Assembly (NCBI RefSeq): GCF_019320115.1
Contig: NC_089591.1
Span: 58,218,078-58,282,077 of the forward strand
Origin: Miscanthus floridulus
Taxonomy: Eukaryota > Streptophyta > Magnoliopsida > Poales > Poaceae
DNA length: 64,000 nt
Direction: 5' to 3'
Below the pieces are notes generated by a model, which made no database searches, was not told the origin of the DNA, and was given only the letters and a program-made list of their open reading frames with translations. The stretch's first letter is position 1. The number at the start of each line of letters is the position of its first letter. Positions 1 to 10,724 of the stretch are shown piece by piece. The position numbers and the translations under genes are program-made.

Positions 1-840
1 TCCTCATTATGGGATAGAGAATTGGCTACTCATGTAGACTTTCTACCATGGGTTGACCAACAGTACCTGTGAGACTATGATTGCTGCTGTTGGAGGTGCA
101 TTATTGTCACTCACCATACTGGCTACAACAACTTTTGTGAAGAAGATGGCCTCCAACCAAAGTTGGAATGAAGAACATCTTCAGACCCGCAAGAGAGGTG
201 GAGGTATGCATTAACTCAAGGAGGTAGACATGCCGTCTGCCAAGATGGATCTACTGATGAAGAAGCTTGAAGATCAAGCCAATGAGAAGCAAGAAGTCAT
301 GAACATTCATGATTCTTGTATGACATATGAAGAGTGTGGAAATACTGGGCATTCAGGGAACAACTATCCTAAAACCCAAGAGGATGTGAACTTTGTCAAC
401 AATAGCAATTACTTTCATCCTCAACAGACTCAAGGATAGAACCAGCAATAGAGACCAAGTACCAAGGTAACTATTAAGGTAATAATTTTAATAATTTCAA
501 TCAACCACCCTTGAGAGAATTAATTGCTGACCAATCCAAACTTATGGAGGGGTTATCTAGAAAGGTAGCTACTAATGATAAAATTCTAGAGAACATAAAT
601 AATAGAATAGATAGCTTTGCTTCCCCCATTAAGAACCAGCATAGCTTTAATAAAATGGTAGAATCACAAATAGCTCAGCTAGCAGCTGTTGTTCCTTCAT
701 CCGACAAAGGTAAGATTCTAGGGCAACCGGAAGATCTAGAAACTGTAAATCTTATCGATACTCATAGTGGCGCATATTATTATATACAACCATCGATGGA
801 AAAGGTCGATAGACTATACCTTGCCAGAAAAGAAGAGTGA
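1..840 (+). pseudogene. Athila-like gag fragment with broken zinc knuckle
   Basis: This is the C-terminal part of a retrotransposon capsid/nucleocapsid protein, which would package element RNA. Readable blocks are an FY-GL-NST capsid segment (about 35-215), a lysine-rich linker, a zinc-knuckle remnant and a helical segment rich in N, S and Q (511-790) that begins RELIADQSK. The knuckle should be C-X2-C-X4-H-X4-C; counting from 230, residues 33 and 46 are both Tyr (TAT at 326-328 and 365-367), so two of four zinc ligands are lost while C36 and H41 remain. Both changes fit TGT/TGC to TAT. In-frame stops occur near 213 and 440-450, and a frameshift near 800 separates gag from the protease. A homologous but shorter copy lies at 31041-31260. 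Confidence 0.75.
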
Positions 841-876
841 TCCAGGGAGACCTATCATCCCCATCGCCATTGGACC

Positions 877-1255
877 TCACATTTTTTAAGAAGCTATCTG
901 TGACATCGGAGCAAGTGTCAACATCATGCCTAAGGTAATTTATGATTAAATTAATGGAGATACTTTGTTATACACAAACATGCATTTGCATCTTGTAGAT
1001 TAGTCACTCTATTACCCCAAGGGAGTTCTTGAAGATGCCATTGTTCGAGTGGGACAATCATATGTTCCCATAGACTTTGTGGTTTTTGAAATAGGTGGAG
1101 ATGTAAGGGCACCCATTATTTTGGGCCGACCATTCCCAAGCACCGCAAAAGCCATCATCTACATCGATAGTGCTAAGATATGCATCACAATCAAGGATAG
1201 GAAGGAGAAATTTTCTTTCAAGAACCACATCCTACAATCTCCTGGACATCCATAG
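877..1255 (+). pseudogene. Retropepsin-like domain 1 (Athila-type protease)
   Basis: Aspartic protease domain that would cleave the gag polyprotein. The sequence shows CDIGASVNIMP (active-site Asp in the DIGAS context), then the PIDFVV strand and the late IILGRPF motif, in the order and spacing of gypsy retropepsins. Stops interrupt it: TAA at 947-949 just after the active-site block, and TAG in the LHLVD segment near 1000. The same TAA is present in the second copy (31399-31401), so it predates the split of the copies or was already in the source element. A second protease-like domain follows about 200 bases downstream, which is unusual. Confidence 0.75.
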
Positions 1256-1439
1256 ACGCCATGCCTGTCCAAAGAGACAACAGTGACCAAGATGAAGAAC
1301 AACAGGAGAAGGAGGAAGAACAAGGCCAGGTAGCCTTAAGAAGAATCAGTTAACATGATCAACACACTTCGATCAGAGTACGACCACCTTCTTGCTTCAC
1401 CATTCCTTACTGAGAAGGATGACCTAGGCGTACCCACGA

Positions 1440-1791
1440 TCGAGTGTACCATTGGATAGAATTTTTCACAAGACCTTCTATGACATTGGGTCGGGTGTCA
1501 ATATAATGTCTAAGGTAATGTATGAATATTTATTCAGTGATGAACCTTTATTTCCTACATATACGCAATTGCAGATGGTGGACTAATCAACCTAATTTCT
1601 AGAAGTAATAGCAAAATATGTCATGATAAGAATACATGATCAGTTTGCCCCTACCGACTTCATGGTTCTAGACATGGGTGAAGAAGATGATACACCTATT
1701 ATATTAGGAAGACTGTTCCTCAACACAACCAACACAATCATATACGTCAGATCTAGATAAGTCCACTTCCAATTCCCTAGAGAAAAGGTAC
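1440..1791 (+). pseudogene. Retropepsin-like domain 2, interrupted by the Tat insertion
   Basis: A second protease-like segment reads YDIGSGVNIMSK, then PTDFMVLDM and a late IILGRLFL motif, so it has the same order of motifs as domain 1 but clearly different sequence. Between the domains lies an acidic, Q/E-rich linker (about 1256-1340). At 1787-1791 the frame is cut by the Tat element; it resumes at 28256 with a short basic then acidic tail ending in a stop at about 28541-28543. The uninterrupted version of the same junction is seen at 32215-32260. Stops near 1585 and 1757 show it is decayed. It could be an old domain duplication or a recombination product of two elements. Confidence 0.65.
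1787..1791. repeat. Target-site duplication, left, of the Tat element
   Basis: GGTAC here matches GGTAT at 28251-28255. The related empty site at 32229-32235 reads GGTATG, so the last base of this copy has changed. This fixes the ends of the inserted element at 1792 and 28250. Confidence 0.85.
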
Positions 1792-2173
1792 TGTCGGTGC
1801 AGAAAGTGATCAACACGTAAATATTTGTAGTTTTGTCGTACGTTATAATTGAATGTGGCCTAGCACTCAATGACACAGGGTTTATACTCATTCAGGCAAT
1901 GTGCTCTATGTCTAGTTTGAGTCGGTCGATGACTTTATTCCTGAGCCCAGGTGCTCGAAGTTTGTTGTGGGGTTATAAACGAGAGGGAGTAAGATAGGGG
2001 TGCAAGAGGTCTGATCAGACTCTGGACCAAAGGGCCAAGAGAGATGGGAGCTCCTGCATGCGCTATGTATTTGAGCATGTGCTCTGTTGGAATCATTTGA
2101 GTCATAGGTTGTTCGACTCTGTAAATCGATCATCCTGGTGGTCAAATCGTCCTCATTGGGAGAGAGTGCAACC

Positions 2174-2183
2174 CCTTTTATAG
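2174..2183 (-). promoter_or_regulatory. TATA box of the Tat 3' LTR
   Basis: Minus strand reads CTATAAAAGG. The other LTR has CTATAAAAAG at the corresponding place (27351-27360). It is the best core-promoter candidate for the element; transcription would run leftwards. Confidence 0.6.
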
Positions 2184-2275
2184 ATGAAGGAGACAACCTT
2201 ACAAGTGAGAGAGGGAGAGTGTATGTATGCTACTAAGTCTTGTTGCCCACGCCGTTGGGTATAGAATGATTGTAG

Positions 2276-2465
2276 GCGCCCACAACACTATTTATGTCAG
2301 ATGCATGTGAGAGGTTTTACTGTATTCACCATGTATGGCAAATAACGGCACCCACAACACTGTTGATGCCTAGAGGCATGTGGAGGGTTTTACCGTGTTC
2401 GCCTGGAATGGGAATTGATGGCGCCCACAACACTGTAGGGCAAACGTCGGTGCCCACAACACTGC
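2276..2465. repeat. Four spaced copies of GCCCACAACACT-type motif
   Basis: The motif CCCACAACACT occurs at about 2278, 2350, 2427 and 2452 with spacings of roughly 72, 77 and 25 bases, and again in the partner LTR (about 27450-27640). It lies just upstream, in element orientation, of the TATA box. Function unknown. Confidence 0.6.
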
Positions 2466-2706
2466 TTGGGTTCTGACATGCCTAGAAGGTGGCAAAGCAC
2501 CCTTCTGACATGCCCTGTCGGCACTGTCCTATAGGTGTACATGGTACAGTCTTTGGTATTGCGGTTAACTTGAGTGCCTTGCCTTATTTGCTCTACCCAT
2601 TTCCTAGGTCCTCATCGAGCGGGCATCCCTAGTTGGTTGGTCCTAGTCAACTCCGATTGCGTCAGTCGGAGGAGAGCTATAAGTAGAGGTTTGGTGCATC
2701 CCCGAT

Positions 2707-2940
2707 CGGAGAAGCGGGTCGGAGTCGGAAGTGAACGATGTTCCTTCTTGGCTAGGCCTTCTGGTCAGAGAGGTGGGCCAAAATCAGAAGCGAGCGTTGT
2801 CCTTTCCTTCTGGTCAGAGAGGTAGGCCGAAGTCAGAAGCGAGCGTTGCCCTTTCCTTGGCCAGGCCTTCCGGTCAGAGAGGTGGGCTGAAGTCGGAGGC
2901 AAGCACCGTTCCTTCTTGGCTAGGCCATCTGGTCGGTGAT
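2707..2940. repeat. 53-59-bp tandem repeat inside the Tat LTR
   Basis: About four imperfect units, each with GGTCAGAGAGGTGGGC, a GAAGC/GAGGC core and a CCTTGGC or CTTGGCT end. Both LTRs carry it (second copy 27886-28110), so it was part of the LTR at insertion. Confidence 0.7.
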
Positions 2941-3075
2941 TGGATCGCCTTTTTGGCCTATCATTAGGTTTTTGGCCTAGCCTAGGAGTTGCGCATTGTT
3001 CGCAACATTGTCTGCTGGGCTGAGCTTTTGCTGGGAAGCAGGTCCATGAGGGACCCCGGGTTTATGAACCCGATA

Positions 3076-3097
3076 GGAGCCCCCGAGCCCCCAGGCG
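3076..3097 (-). other. Polypurine-type tract of the Tat element
   Basis: Read on the minus strand this is CTGGGGGCTCGGGGGCTCC directly before the 3' LTR. It is G-rich with two interrupting CT steps. Position fits the plus-strand priming site of the element. Confidence 0.65.
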
Positions 3098-3278
3098 ATT
3101 TAGGTAGAATCATCTGGGAGATTTTTGTCTTGAAAGTGGGTGCGCGCGAGTGCACCCGCAGGTGTAGCCTAGGGGGTTTTGTCAGTAGGCGTGTGTGTGC
3201 ACCTTGGTGGGCGTAGCCTCCTCTTTCTAGTTTTTGACCCATCATTTCTAGGAGCATGGTCCTAGGCGTTTGGTCGTG

Positions 3279-3610
3279 GCCGAGGGATTGGGCGAGACGA
3301 AGTCATTAACCAGGGCATCGGGCATGTCGAGGGATCAGACGAGATAGACTCATGGATCCAATCATTGAGTGCAGCCGAGGGATTAGGCAAGATGGACTCA
3401 TGGACCAGGCGTCAGGCGCAGCTGAGGGATCGGGCGAGTCAGGGTCATGGATCTAGGCATTGGGCATGTTGAGGGATTGGGTGAGTCGAAGTCACGGATC
3501 CAAGCGTCAGACACACTGAGGGATCGAGCGAGTTAGAGTCATGGATCTAGGCATCGGGCATGCCGAGGGATTGAGCAAGTCGGAGTCACAGATGTCGAGC
3601 GCTGGGCATA
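3279..3610. repeat. 47-bp minisatellite in the Tat internal region
   Basis: Units begin GCCGAGGGAT or close variants at 3279, 3326, 3374, 3421, 3468, 3515 and 3562, with a degenerate end at 3611. The period is 47 bp, 48 once. Each unit contains GGGCGAGTC, TCATGGATC and a GGCATCGGGCAT end. It lies between the antisense gene and the 3' LTR. No coding sense seen. Confidence 0.85.
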
Positions 3611-4926
3611 GCTGAGGTCATGTCGAGGTGTTGGGCGTCCTGAGCCCCTGAGCCCTGTTGGGCTCGGTAGGGGTTGGTTGAGTTTCCTGCGTTACCTCGT
3701 CCATGGTTTCCACAACCAAAGGGCTGAGCTAATGTTGCTTGCCTCGATGGCTCGAGTGACGCGCTCAGTGAGCTCGCTATTGGGTACGTTCAAGTGGAAT
3801 CCGAGTCCGTCGTTCGTGATGGGGTCGGCATAGCCCTCATATGGCATTCCACTACTCCTTAACCCACGTCCCGGTAGATGCTCGGGTCATTCTAGAGACT
3901 GACCCAGGTGGCCCGCTGGCCTCCCCTCGATGGAGATTCTGTGGGCATGGCTTGAGGTTAGGATGGAACGAGAAGGTTGAGATGACCCTATCTACTTTGG
4001 AGCAGACTAGGCGAGGGCCGTTGGGGCTCATCTATGTTTTCTTCCCTGGCTCTGTTTAACACGAGTTGGCCTCGAGCCCTTTGTGGGCTAGCCTTTGAAC
4101 CCTGGTCGGTCGTTGCTCATGTTAAATTGGGCAACTACCGCTTTGTGACGCAACACAGAGCATTATGATGCATCAATTGCATATGTGATGCTTCGGATGT
4201 ATGGGATGAATGAATGACTATATGAATGAATGTGTGACTGCGTGTATGCAAATGGATGAATGAATGATCATGCATCAGAGAAAAAAAATAAAGTAAGAGA
4301 GATCAGTAGAGTTACCTTTGTTTGACTCGAGTGACAGGCTTTAAGGAGTTTTTATCGGATATGTCTGAATGGGATCCACGCTCATCGTTCATGATGGAGT
4401 CAGCATGGCCCGCATGGGGTGTCCCTCTACTCCTTACCTATCTCTCAACATTCACCTAAGCCATTTGATCAACTCAGGAAGCCTGTTGGTCTCTCCTGGG
4501 TGGAGATCTCATTGTTGGGCCCTTCCAAGTCATGCCTGGGAAGGTGGAGGGCCGCCTACACATAGTTGTGCCTTGTTTCCCATGCCCATGCGATAGTGGT
4601 GGGCCATACCCAGGCCACGCCCTATCTAACAAGGCACCATCTCATTGGGCAGGGTGCGTCCCATCGGTCAGGGCGCATCCTGTCGTATCCCATCCGTATT
4701 GAATGAGGAAGGAAGAGGGTTTCTCGCCCCAGTCCTTCGCCTTTCCTCAACTGCTGCTCCTCTTCTTTAAATAGGGGAAGGGAGGGGGCTTTTGTCCCAT
4801 TCCTTCACCTATTCCCCAACAACTACCCCTCCTCCTTCTTCCTTTTTGCCAAGAGCGTTCGTGTGCTGCGACGGTTCCTAGGAAAAAAAGGGAGAGCGAG
4901 GGAGAGGAGAAACTCATAGATCCATT
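3611..4926. other. Non-coding Tat internal stretch upstream of the antisense gene
   Basis: No convincing coding sequence. It holds an ATGAATGA-rich low-complexity patch (about 4195-4280) and two imperfect copies of a block with GGGAAGGGAGGGGG-like purines and CCCCAGTCCTTCGCC-like pyrimidines (about 4705-4765 and 4770-4830). A TTTAAATAGG at about 4767-4776 could be the TATA box of the plus-strand gene that follows about 150 bases downstream; this is an inference from position. Confidence 0.45.
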
Positions 4927-7900
4927 CATGAATCTAGAGCACAATGTCGAGCTAGAGGTCATCTTGTGAGTGAGTTAGTGCTGGCCACCTTCGCTAAGAA
5001 GGGGGTGCTACAGCCAAAGGAGGTGGCACACTAGAGGGCTCCTGTCGGGGTGGATTTCCCGTGACCTCAGGCCAGCGGGGTTGTCTCCTTCCTCACCTTC
5101 CATGAGCGTGGGTTAGGATACCCATGCACTGGTTCCTATGCGGGTTCCTTAATGAGTGGGGCCTGGAGCTGCATCACCTCAACCCAACTAGGGTGTTGCA
5201 CATCATCGGCTTCGTCACTGTCTGTGAGGCCTTCCTCAGGATAGAGCCACATGTGGACTTCTTCGGACAGATTTTCTCTGGGTGAGCCTTGTTGGAGGCA
5301 AAGCCGCTTAGGATCGTGTCAGTGGGGGGGCTTCATGCTGTAGAAGAAACCAAGCACATCGGGCGCCTACCCTATGTACACCCCCTGTGACTCCAATCAA
5401 GGGTGGCATAGGGAGTGGGTTTACATCAGGAACCCGGTGGAGGCGCCGTTCCTATCATTCACCGAAAGGAAGCTAGGGAGGTGAGATAGCTGGTTATGGG
5501 GGCTCGATAGTCGGCAAAACAAGCTAGATGTCATTGGGGCGGAGCTCCAGAAGCTGGTGCAGTAGGGACTCGATAGGCTGTGGGTGTTCCACACCTTCTT
5601 TCGCCATTGGGCCGCCTCGCTGGCAGAGAGGACACGACCGATGTGGATGTACACTGGCCTGACAGAGCCTGACTGTGCGTTGTCGAAGGAGTTGGTGAAG
5701 GACGAAGTCTGGAGCTGACTCGACTGGGTGCTGCAGCTGAGGGCCTAAGAGACCCTCAAAGGGAAGCCTGGACCTCTTCACGCTTCAAAGCTATCCAACC
5801 TGGTACGTTCTCCTCTCCTTATTTTGTGTCCCTTCTGATCCTGCTCTCCTGTAATCTTGACTTTGACTCATCCATTTCGTAGGGACTTGAATGTTACAAG
5901 TCCTAGCCACATCTTCCAAAGGGGCCAGAGGGTGTGGCTCGGCAGGTGGCCCTGAAGGAGGCGGCAGATGGCTAGAAGAAGAAGAGAGCTGAGAAGGCTC
6001 GAAGGAGGCACCAGAAGGAGCAGGATATCGCAAGGCGCATGTGGGCTAGGGAGAATAGGAGCGACGTCGAGGCGGAGGACCCCATAGAGATGGGTGATGA
6101 TGTGATCTCCTCCGAGGATGAGGGAGGCCAGGAGGTCATCGTGACCTCAGTGGAGCGCCGTGAGCCTACAGCCATGCTTCCCAGTGGTGGGTGGCATGTA
6201 GAGAGGCATGGTGATGTTCCCACACCAAGGAAGCATGCCGCTAGCTCGGATGCCATCGGCGAGCTGGAGGTGAAGCGGACGCGGTTGTCGTGCTCTTTGG
6301 AGGCGTCACCGGCCTTGTCCTCAGCTGCTCCGGGCGTGGCAGCGTAAGCCAGGTGGTTGGAGGAGCATGCTCGCACCTGCATATCATCGAGGCCGGCGCC
6401 AACACATGACACATAATGGAGGGATGCACCACCAGCTACTCCGATCGGTGTGCCCTGAGCCAGAGGTCATGGCGATTCGCGGGCCGATCGGGAGCCAGCC
6501 GGATTGACCCCCCTCCGATCGAAGTAAGGGGGCATGGCTTGCGACCTGTGAGTGGCCCTCGTCTGGTGGGCCTGTTACCAGTGGGTCGAGGCTTCAGAGC
6601 CCTGCCGCTCATGTCCTTGTATGTATTCTTTATTTCTTTTGATCTCATAGTTTGAATTTTTTTAGCGTGACTAACCTGTACTTGTTTGACAGCAGCCAGA
6701 TATTGACAGGGTTGAGCATCGCCCTAACTCCCATATGGGAGGAGTGGAGGCCCACCTTGCATCATGTTGCGACGAGCAGCGGGGAGAGTGGGGCGGTGGT
6801 GGTGTGACCTTCCCCTCTGGGGGCTGCGCCCTCCCGGCCGGTCGCAAGTACGGTGATGGCAACGGAGGTGATGGTGGCAATCCTGGCGACAGCGGAGGCT
6901 GGGTCAGAGGTGGCCCTCGTAATCCCTCCCGTACTAGCTATGGTGGAAGAGGAGAGGGAGACCGAACTCCCTACCTCACTAGTCGGAGGGCCACAAGGCT
7001 CGCCCTCCCAGTCGGAGCTGGAGGTGTCAGGGGGAGATGCAGCCAGGCCAGAGGTGGAATGTCCACCGATGGGCCATGAAATCGAGGTAGTAGAGGTCCC
7101 CTCCGATGAAGAAGCTAGTGACATGGTGGAACCATCGGCACCGTCGTAGGAGCTAGCGATGGTTCGGTCATCGGCTGGGCCTTCCAGCTAGCTAGGGGCG
7201 ACCATGGACCTGGTGTGGCCCTACCCCAAGGACCCAAGGAAGGTTTAGTTCATCCTTTGGGATGAGCAGGAGGTGCAGCTCTAGGACGTGCTTGGGGGAG
7301 AGGGTTCACGATGGAGTCCAATCTCGCCCAAACTAGGGTGAAGCTAGAGGAGGCCCTAGAGCGGGTCAAGGTAGTCTAGCAGGAGGTCATGGTCGACCTG
7401 CTCTAGGTCATAAAGGTAAGTTTTATGTGTTCATCCTTGGCTCATTGGTCTTCCATCGGTTGTCTTAGCACGCCTGCCTCTTGCTTTGTAGGGCTTGGAG
7501 GAGATGTCGAGCCACAAGTCCTGTTTCCTCTAAGAGGAGCATGCCTAGGAGGCCATGATGTCATGGTGGGTCACTGAGCTTGAGCGCCAGATGGAGTCCA
7601 CCCACCATGAGTCTCAAGACCGGGCGGCCAAGGCGATGGAGGCGCGGGCGGTGGAACTGCTTACGGCGGAGCGGGCCACCGCCACTGAGCAGGGACTTGA
7701 GGCGGCGAAGGTCCACTAGTCAGAGACCAAGGTAGCGTTGTAGAAGTCCCTAGCGAAGACCGAGGTGGCACTTCAGAGTTCCCAAGAGGCCCTAGAGTCA
7801 GAGCGGAAGGCTCAGTTGAAGGTCAACCAGGAAGTGCTCGTGCTCTAGGGCCAGGTGCTTGGGACGGAGGAGGCAAACTCTTAGCTGCATGAGTAGGTGA

Positions 7901-8655
7901 CTTGGAAGGAGGAGGGACTTTCCATCCTCGAGAACACCCACCTAGGTGCATACCTGTTTGGTTTTTGGTTGATGTCTTGGTTTTTTCCTTAACTTGCTTT
8001 TGAGCTTATCATCCTTCTTCTAGAGCTGGGCAGTAAGGTTGGGTCACTGGAGCAGGACCTAGAGACGGCCAAGGCGATGATTGGTTGAAGCGCGAAGGCA
8101 CTGTCCATGTCCCTTGAAGAGCGATGTGCTCTCGAGGAGGAACTTGACCAGATGCGCAATGTCGCCTAGGTCATCATCTCGGAGGTCTTTGGGTCAGCGC
8201 CAAGTACCAGCACGCCCGCCATGCAACTGGCGGAGGTCCTAGATGAAGTTCAGGTGCTCATCACTGACAAGATGTTCTATGGGACGTTGGGTGTGCTGAC
8301 TTCGGTGGCGACGCACCACCCGGACCTAGATTTTGCTGCCATCTATAGTGGGTACACCGATAGCTAGAGCCCGGATGCCATCCATGCGCTCGGGGAGAGC
8401 TTGCTACCACACGCACAGTTGGTGGCAGAGCAAGTCTATGCCTAATGGGTGATGGAGGCTCACCGTGTGAACATAGCTAAAGGCGTGGGCCAGGAGGATG
8501 TCACCCAGCTTCTAGATGGAGTGGAGCCTGGGTCGAAGGCGAATGTCGTCCCAACTCTGACCGAGCAAAACATCGTCCAACCGGAGAGCGAGCAACCCCT
8601 ACCTTCATCGATTGAGTCGGTAGCCAATGCCGCCGGCAGCCGCAATAGAAAATAG
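4927..8655 (+). pseudogene. Antisense gene (aORF) of the Tat element, with introns
   Basis: Plus-strand gene lying antisense to its element, between integrase and the 3' LTR. The first part (about 5090-5290) reads as the 'putative gypsy type transposon' domain: FHERGLGYP in one frame and FLNEWGLELHHLNP...CEAFLRIEPH in another. The centre is acidic and low in complexity (6040-7150). The last third (7500-8440) is a long coiled coil rich in A, E, K and L, ending with a short tail and stop at 8653-8655. Four GT-AG intron candidates of 74-80 bp are visible: 5803-5882, 6619-6692, 7416-7491 and 7946-8023. Several TAG/TGA stops, mostly where Gln or Trp is expected, plus frameshifts disable it. The function of such genes is unknown. 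It converges tail-to-tail with pol. Confidence 0.7.
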
Positions 8656-9145
8656 AGTAGAAGTACTTAGCATATGTAAGGGATAAGTTTGTGGGGGAGC
8701 CCCTATATAAACGTTTTTGTGTATCCATGAATATAGCACCTTTGTTTTTGTGATGAGCCACTTCGTTCGGGGAAGTTTGACCCATCCATTCCTTATTTTT
8801 AGCCTAGCATAGCTTTGTTTTTTATTCTTTCTTTTTTGCATCTGCCCGTTTGTCCCATAGGCAACCTTAAGAACCTGGGCATGGCCCGTGAGGCTCAGTT
8901 GCTCATAACCATAAGTAGTGGCAAGGTGTGATCTATCGGAATGTTAAAAGCAAAGTTGCGTAAGGTAATTAAAGGAATAGACTACCCTTTCATTCAGGTA
9001 GAAAAGTATTTACCATAAGATAGTAAAAAAGAGAGGTGGTATCGCACCCTCATGGAGCCCCCAAGTGACCCAGGCCGAAAGTGTTCGGGTCGGGGTGCTT
9101 TGTAGGAGCAAACGTTGAATGAAAGAAAGCGGTAAGACCAAATTT
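8656..9145. other. Spacer between convergent antisense gene and pol
   Basis: No coding signal beyond a few codons. Both flanking genes point into it, so it would carry both 3' ends. T-rich stretches (about 8745-8840) are present; no clear terminator or repeat seen. Confidence 0.5.
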
Positions 9146-10232
9146 TTAGGGGAAGAAATGATGTAATTGTTTGATGTTCCAAGTGTTGGTGAGAACATCA
9201 CCGTTGTCGTCCTTCAGTCGGTAGGCATCCGGTCGGATCACTTTGGTCACCATGTAGGGTCCTTCCCAAGGCGGAGAGAGTTTGTGTTTCTCCTTGGTCG
9301 ATTGGGTCCTTCGAAGCACGAGGTCTTCGACCTCGAGGACCCTTCCTCTGATTTTCCTCTCGTGGTACCTGTGGAGAGTCTACTAGTAGCGAGCAGAGTG
9401 GATGACGATCATCTCGAGGGCCTCCTCGAGTAGGTCGACTGCATCTTGCTGACCCTCCGTGTCTCAGTCACGGTCGAAAGCCTTCACTTTTGGGGTGCCA
9501 TGGTTGATGTCGGAGGGCAGCACTGCTTCAGCTTTGTAGGCAAGGAAGAAAGGTGTGAACCCTATGGATTAGTTTGGGTCATTTGTAGGCTCTAGAGGAT
9601 CGCTAGGACCTCTGCAACCTATCGCCTGGCATACTTGTTGAGTCGGTCAAAGATGTGTGGCTTAAGTCCTTGGAGGACCATGCGATTGGCATGCTCGACC
9701 TGATCGTTGGTATGTGGATGACCAACCAAAGCCCAGTCGATCCTGATGTTGTATCCATCACTGAAGTCTAGGAACTTCTTCCCGGTGAAGTTAGTTCCAT
9801 GGTCTGTAAAGATACAGTTAGGAACGCCGAACCGGTAGTTGATGTCGAGGAAGAATTTGATCGCCTCTTCCAAGCGGATGTTGGTGATGGGCTTCACCTC
9901 TATCCACTTGGTGAATTTGTCGACTGCTACGAGTAGGTGAGTGAAGTCGCCTAAGCCCTTTTTGAGGGGTCCTACCATGTTGAGGACCTAGACTGCGAAT
10001 GGCCAGGTGATGGGGATGGTTTGGAGCTCCTGTGCTGGCAAATGAGTTTGTCGAGCGTAGAACTAGCATCCTTCACACCTACGGACGACCTCCTCTGCAT
10101 CTCGTAGCGCGGTGGGCTAGTAAAAACCTTGGCAAAAGGCTTTTATAACCAGAGACCTCAGGGCTACATGATGTCTATAGATTCTGACATGGACCTCGAG
10201 GAGGAGCTGCTTGCCTTGGTCGGTAGGGACGT
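9146..10232 (-). pseudogene. Integrase of the Tat element
   Basis: C-terminal enzyme of pol, which would insert the DNA copy into chromosomes. Read leftwards from 10232: a zinc-binding remnant (EEVVRRCEGC, about 10080-10110), the catalytic core with the three acidic positions in AVDKFTKW, TDHGTNF and VEHAN, and a C-terminal part containing GPYMVTKVIRPDAYRL. It ends at a stop at 9146-9148. The core 9619-9978 is one open frame of 119 codons; stops interrupt before and after (for example near 9560, 9465 and 10060). The upstream part of pol continues at 22035, on the far side of the copia insertion. Confidence 0.85.
10228..10232. repeat. Target-site duplication, left, of the copia element
   Basis: GACGT, matching GACGC at 22035-22039. 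The single difference is a C/T change in a CpG context. Confidence 0.8.
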
Positions 10233-10724
10233 TGAAAGCTCTAGTTTGGTTTTGGAGAATTGATGAAACCCTAAGTGCTAACCTAGTTTATCAAGTGATC
10301 ATGAGATAGGTAGCACACTTCAAGTAGAGAAGCTAATGAAGATCATAACATGACAATGGTAATGGCATGGCGATGATCAAGGGCTCAAACTTGAAAAGAA
10401 GAAACAGAAAAACAAAAAGCTCAAGGCAAAGGTATAATTTATAGGAGCTATTTTGTTTTGGTGATCAAGACACTTAGAGAGTGTGATCACATTTAGGTTT
10501 GATAGCCATACTATTAAGAGGGGTGAAACTCGTATCGGAATACGGTTATCAAAGTGCCACTAGATGCTCTAACTCATTGCATATGTATTTAGGATCTAGT
10601 GGAGTGCTAACATCCTTGAAAATGTTTGTGAAAATATGCCAACACATGTGCACAAGGTGATACACTTTGTGGTTGGCACATTGGAGCAAGGGTGAAGAAG
10701 TTAGAAGTGAAAACGAGTTGGTCG

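Larger units (their letters stand above)
1792..3075 (-). repeat. 3' LTR of the Tat element
   Basis: Aligns end to end with 26969-28250. It starts TGTCGG on the plus strand and its other end, next to the purine tract, reads GATA where the intact partner has GACA, so the terminal CA has decayed on this side. It contains a TATA-like box (2174-2183, minus), a four-fold repeated GCCCACAACACTG-type motif and a 53-59-bp tandem repeat, all shared with the partner LTR. Confidence 0.92.
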
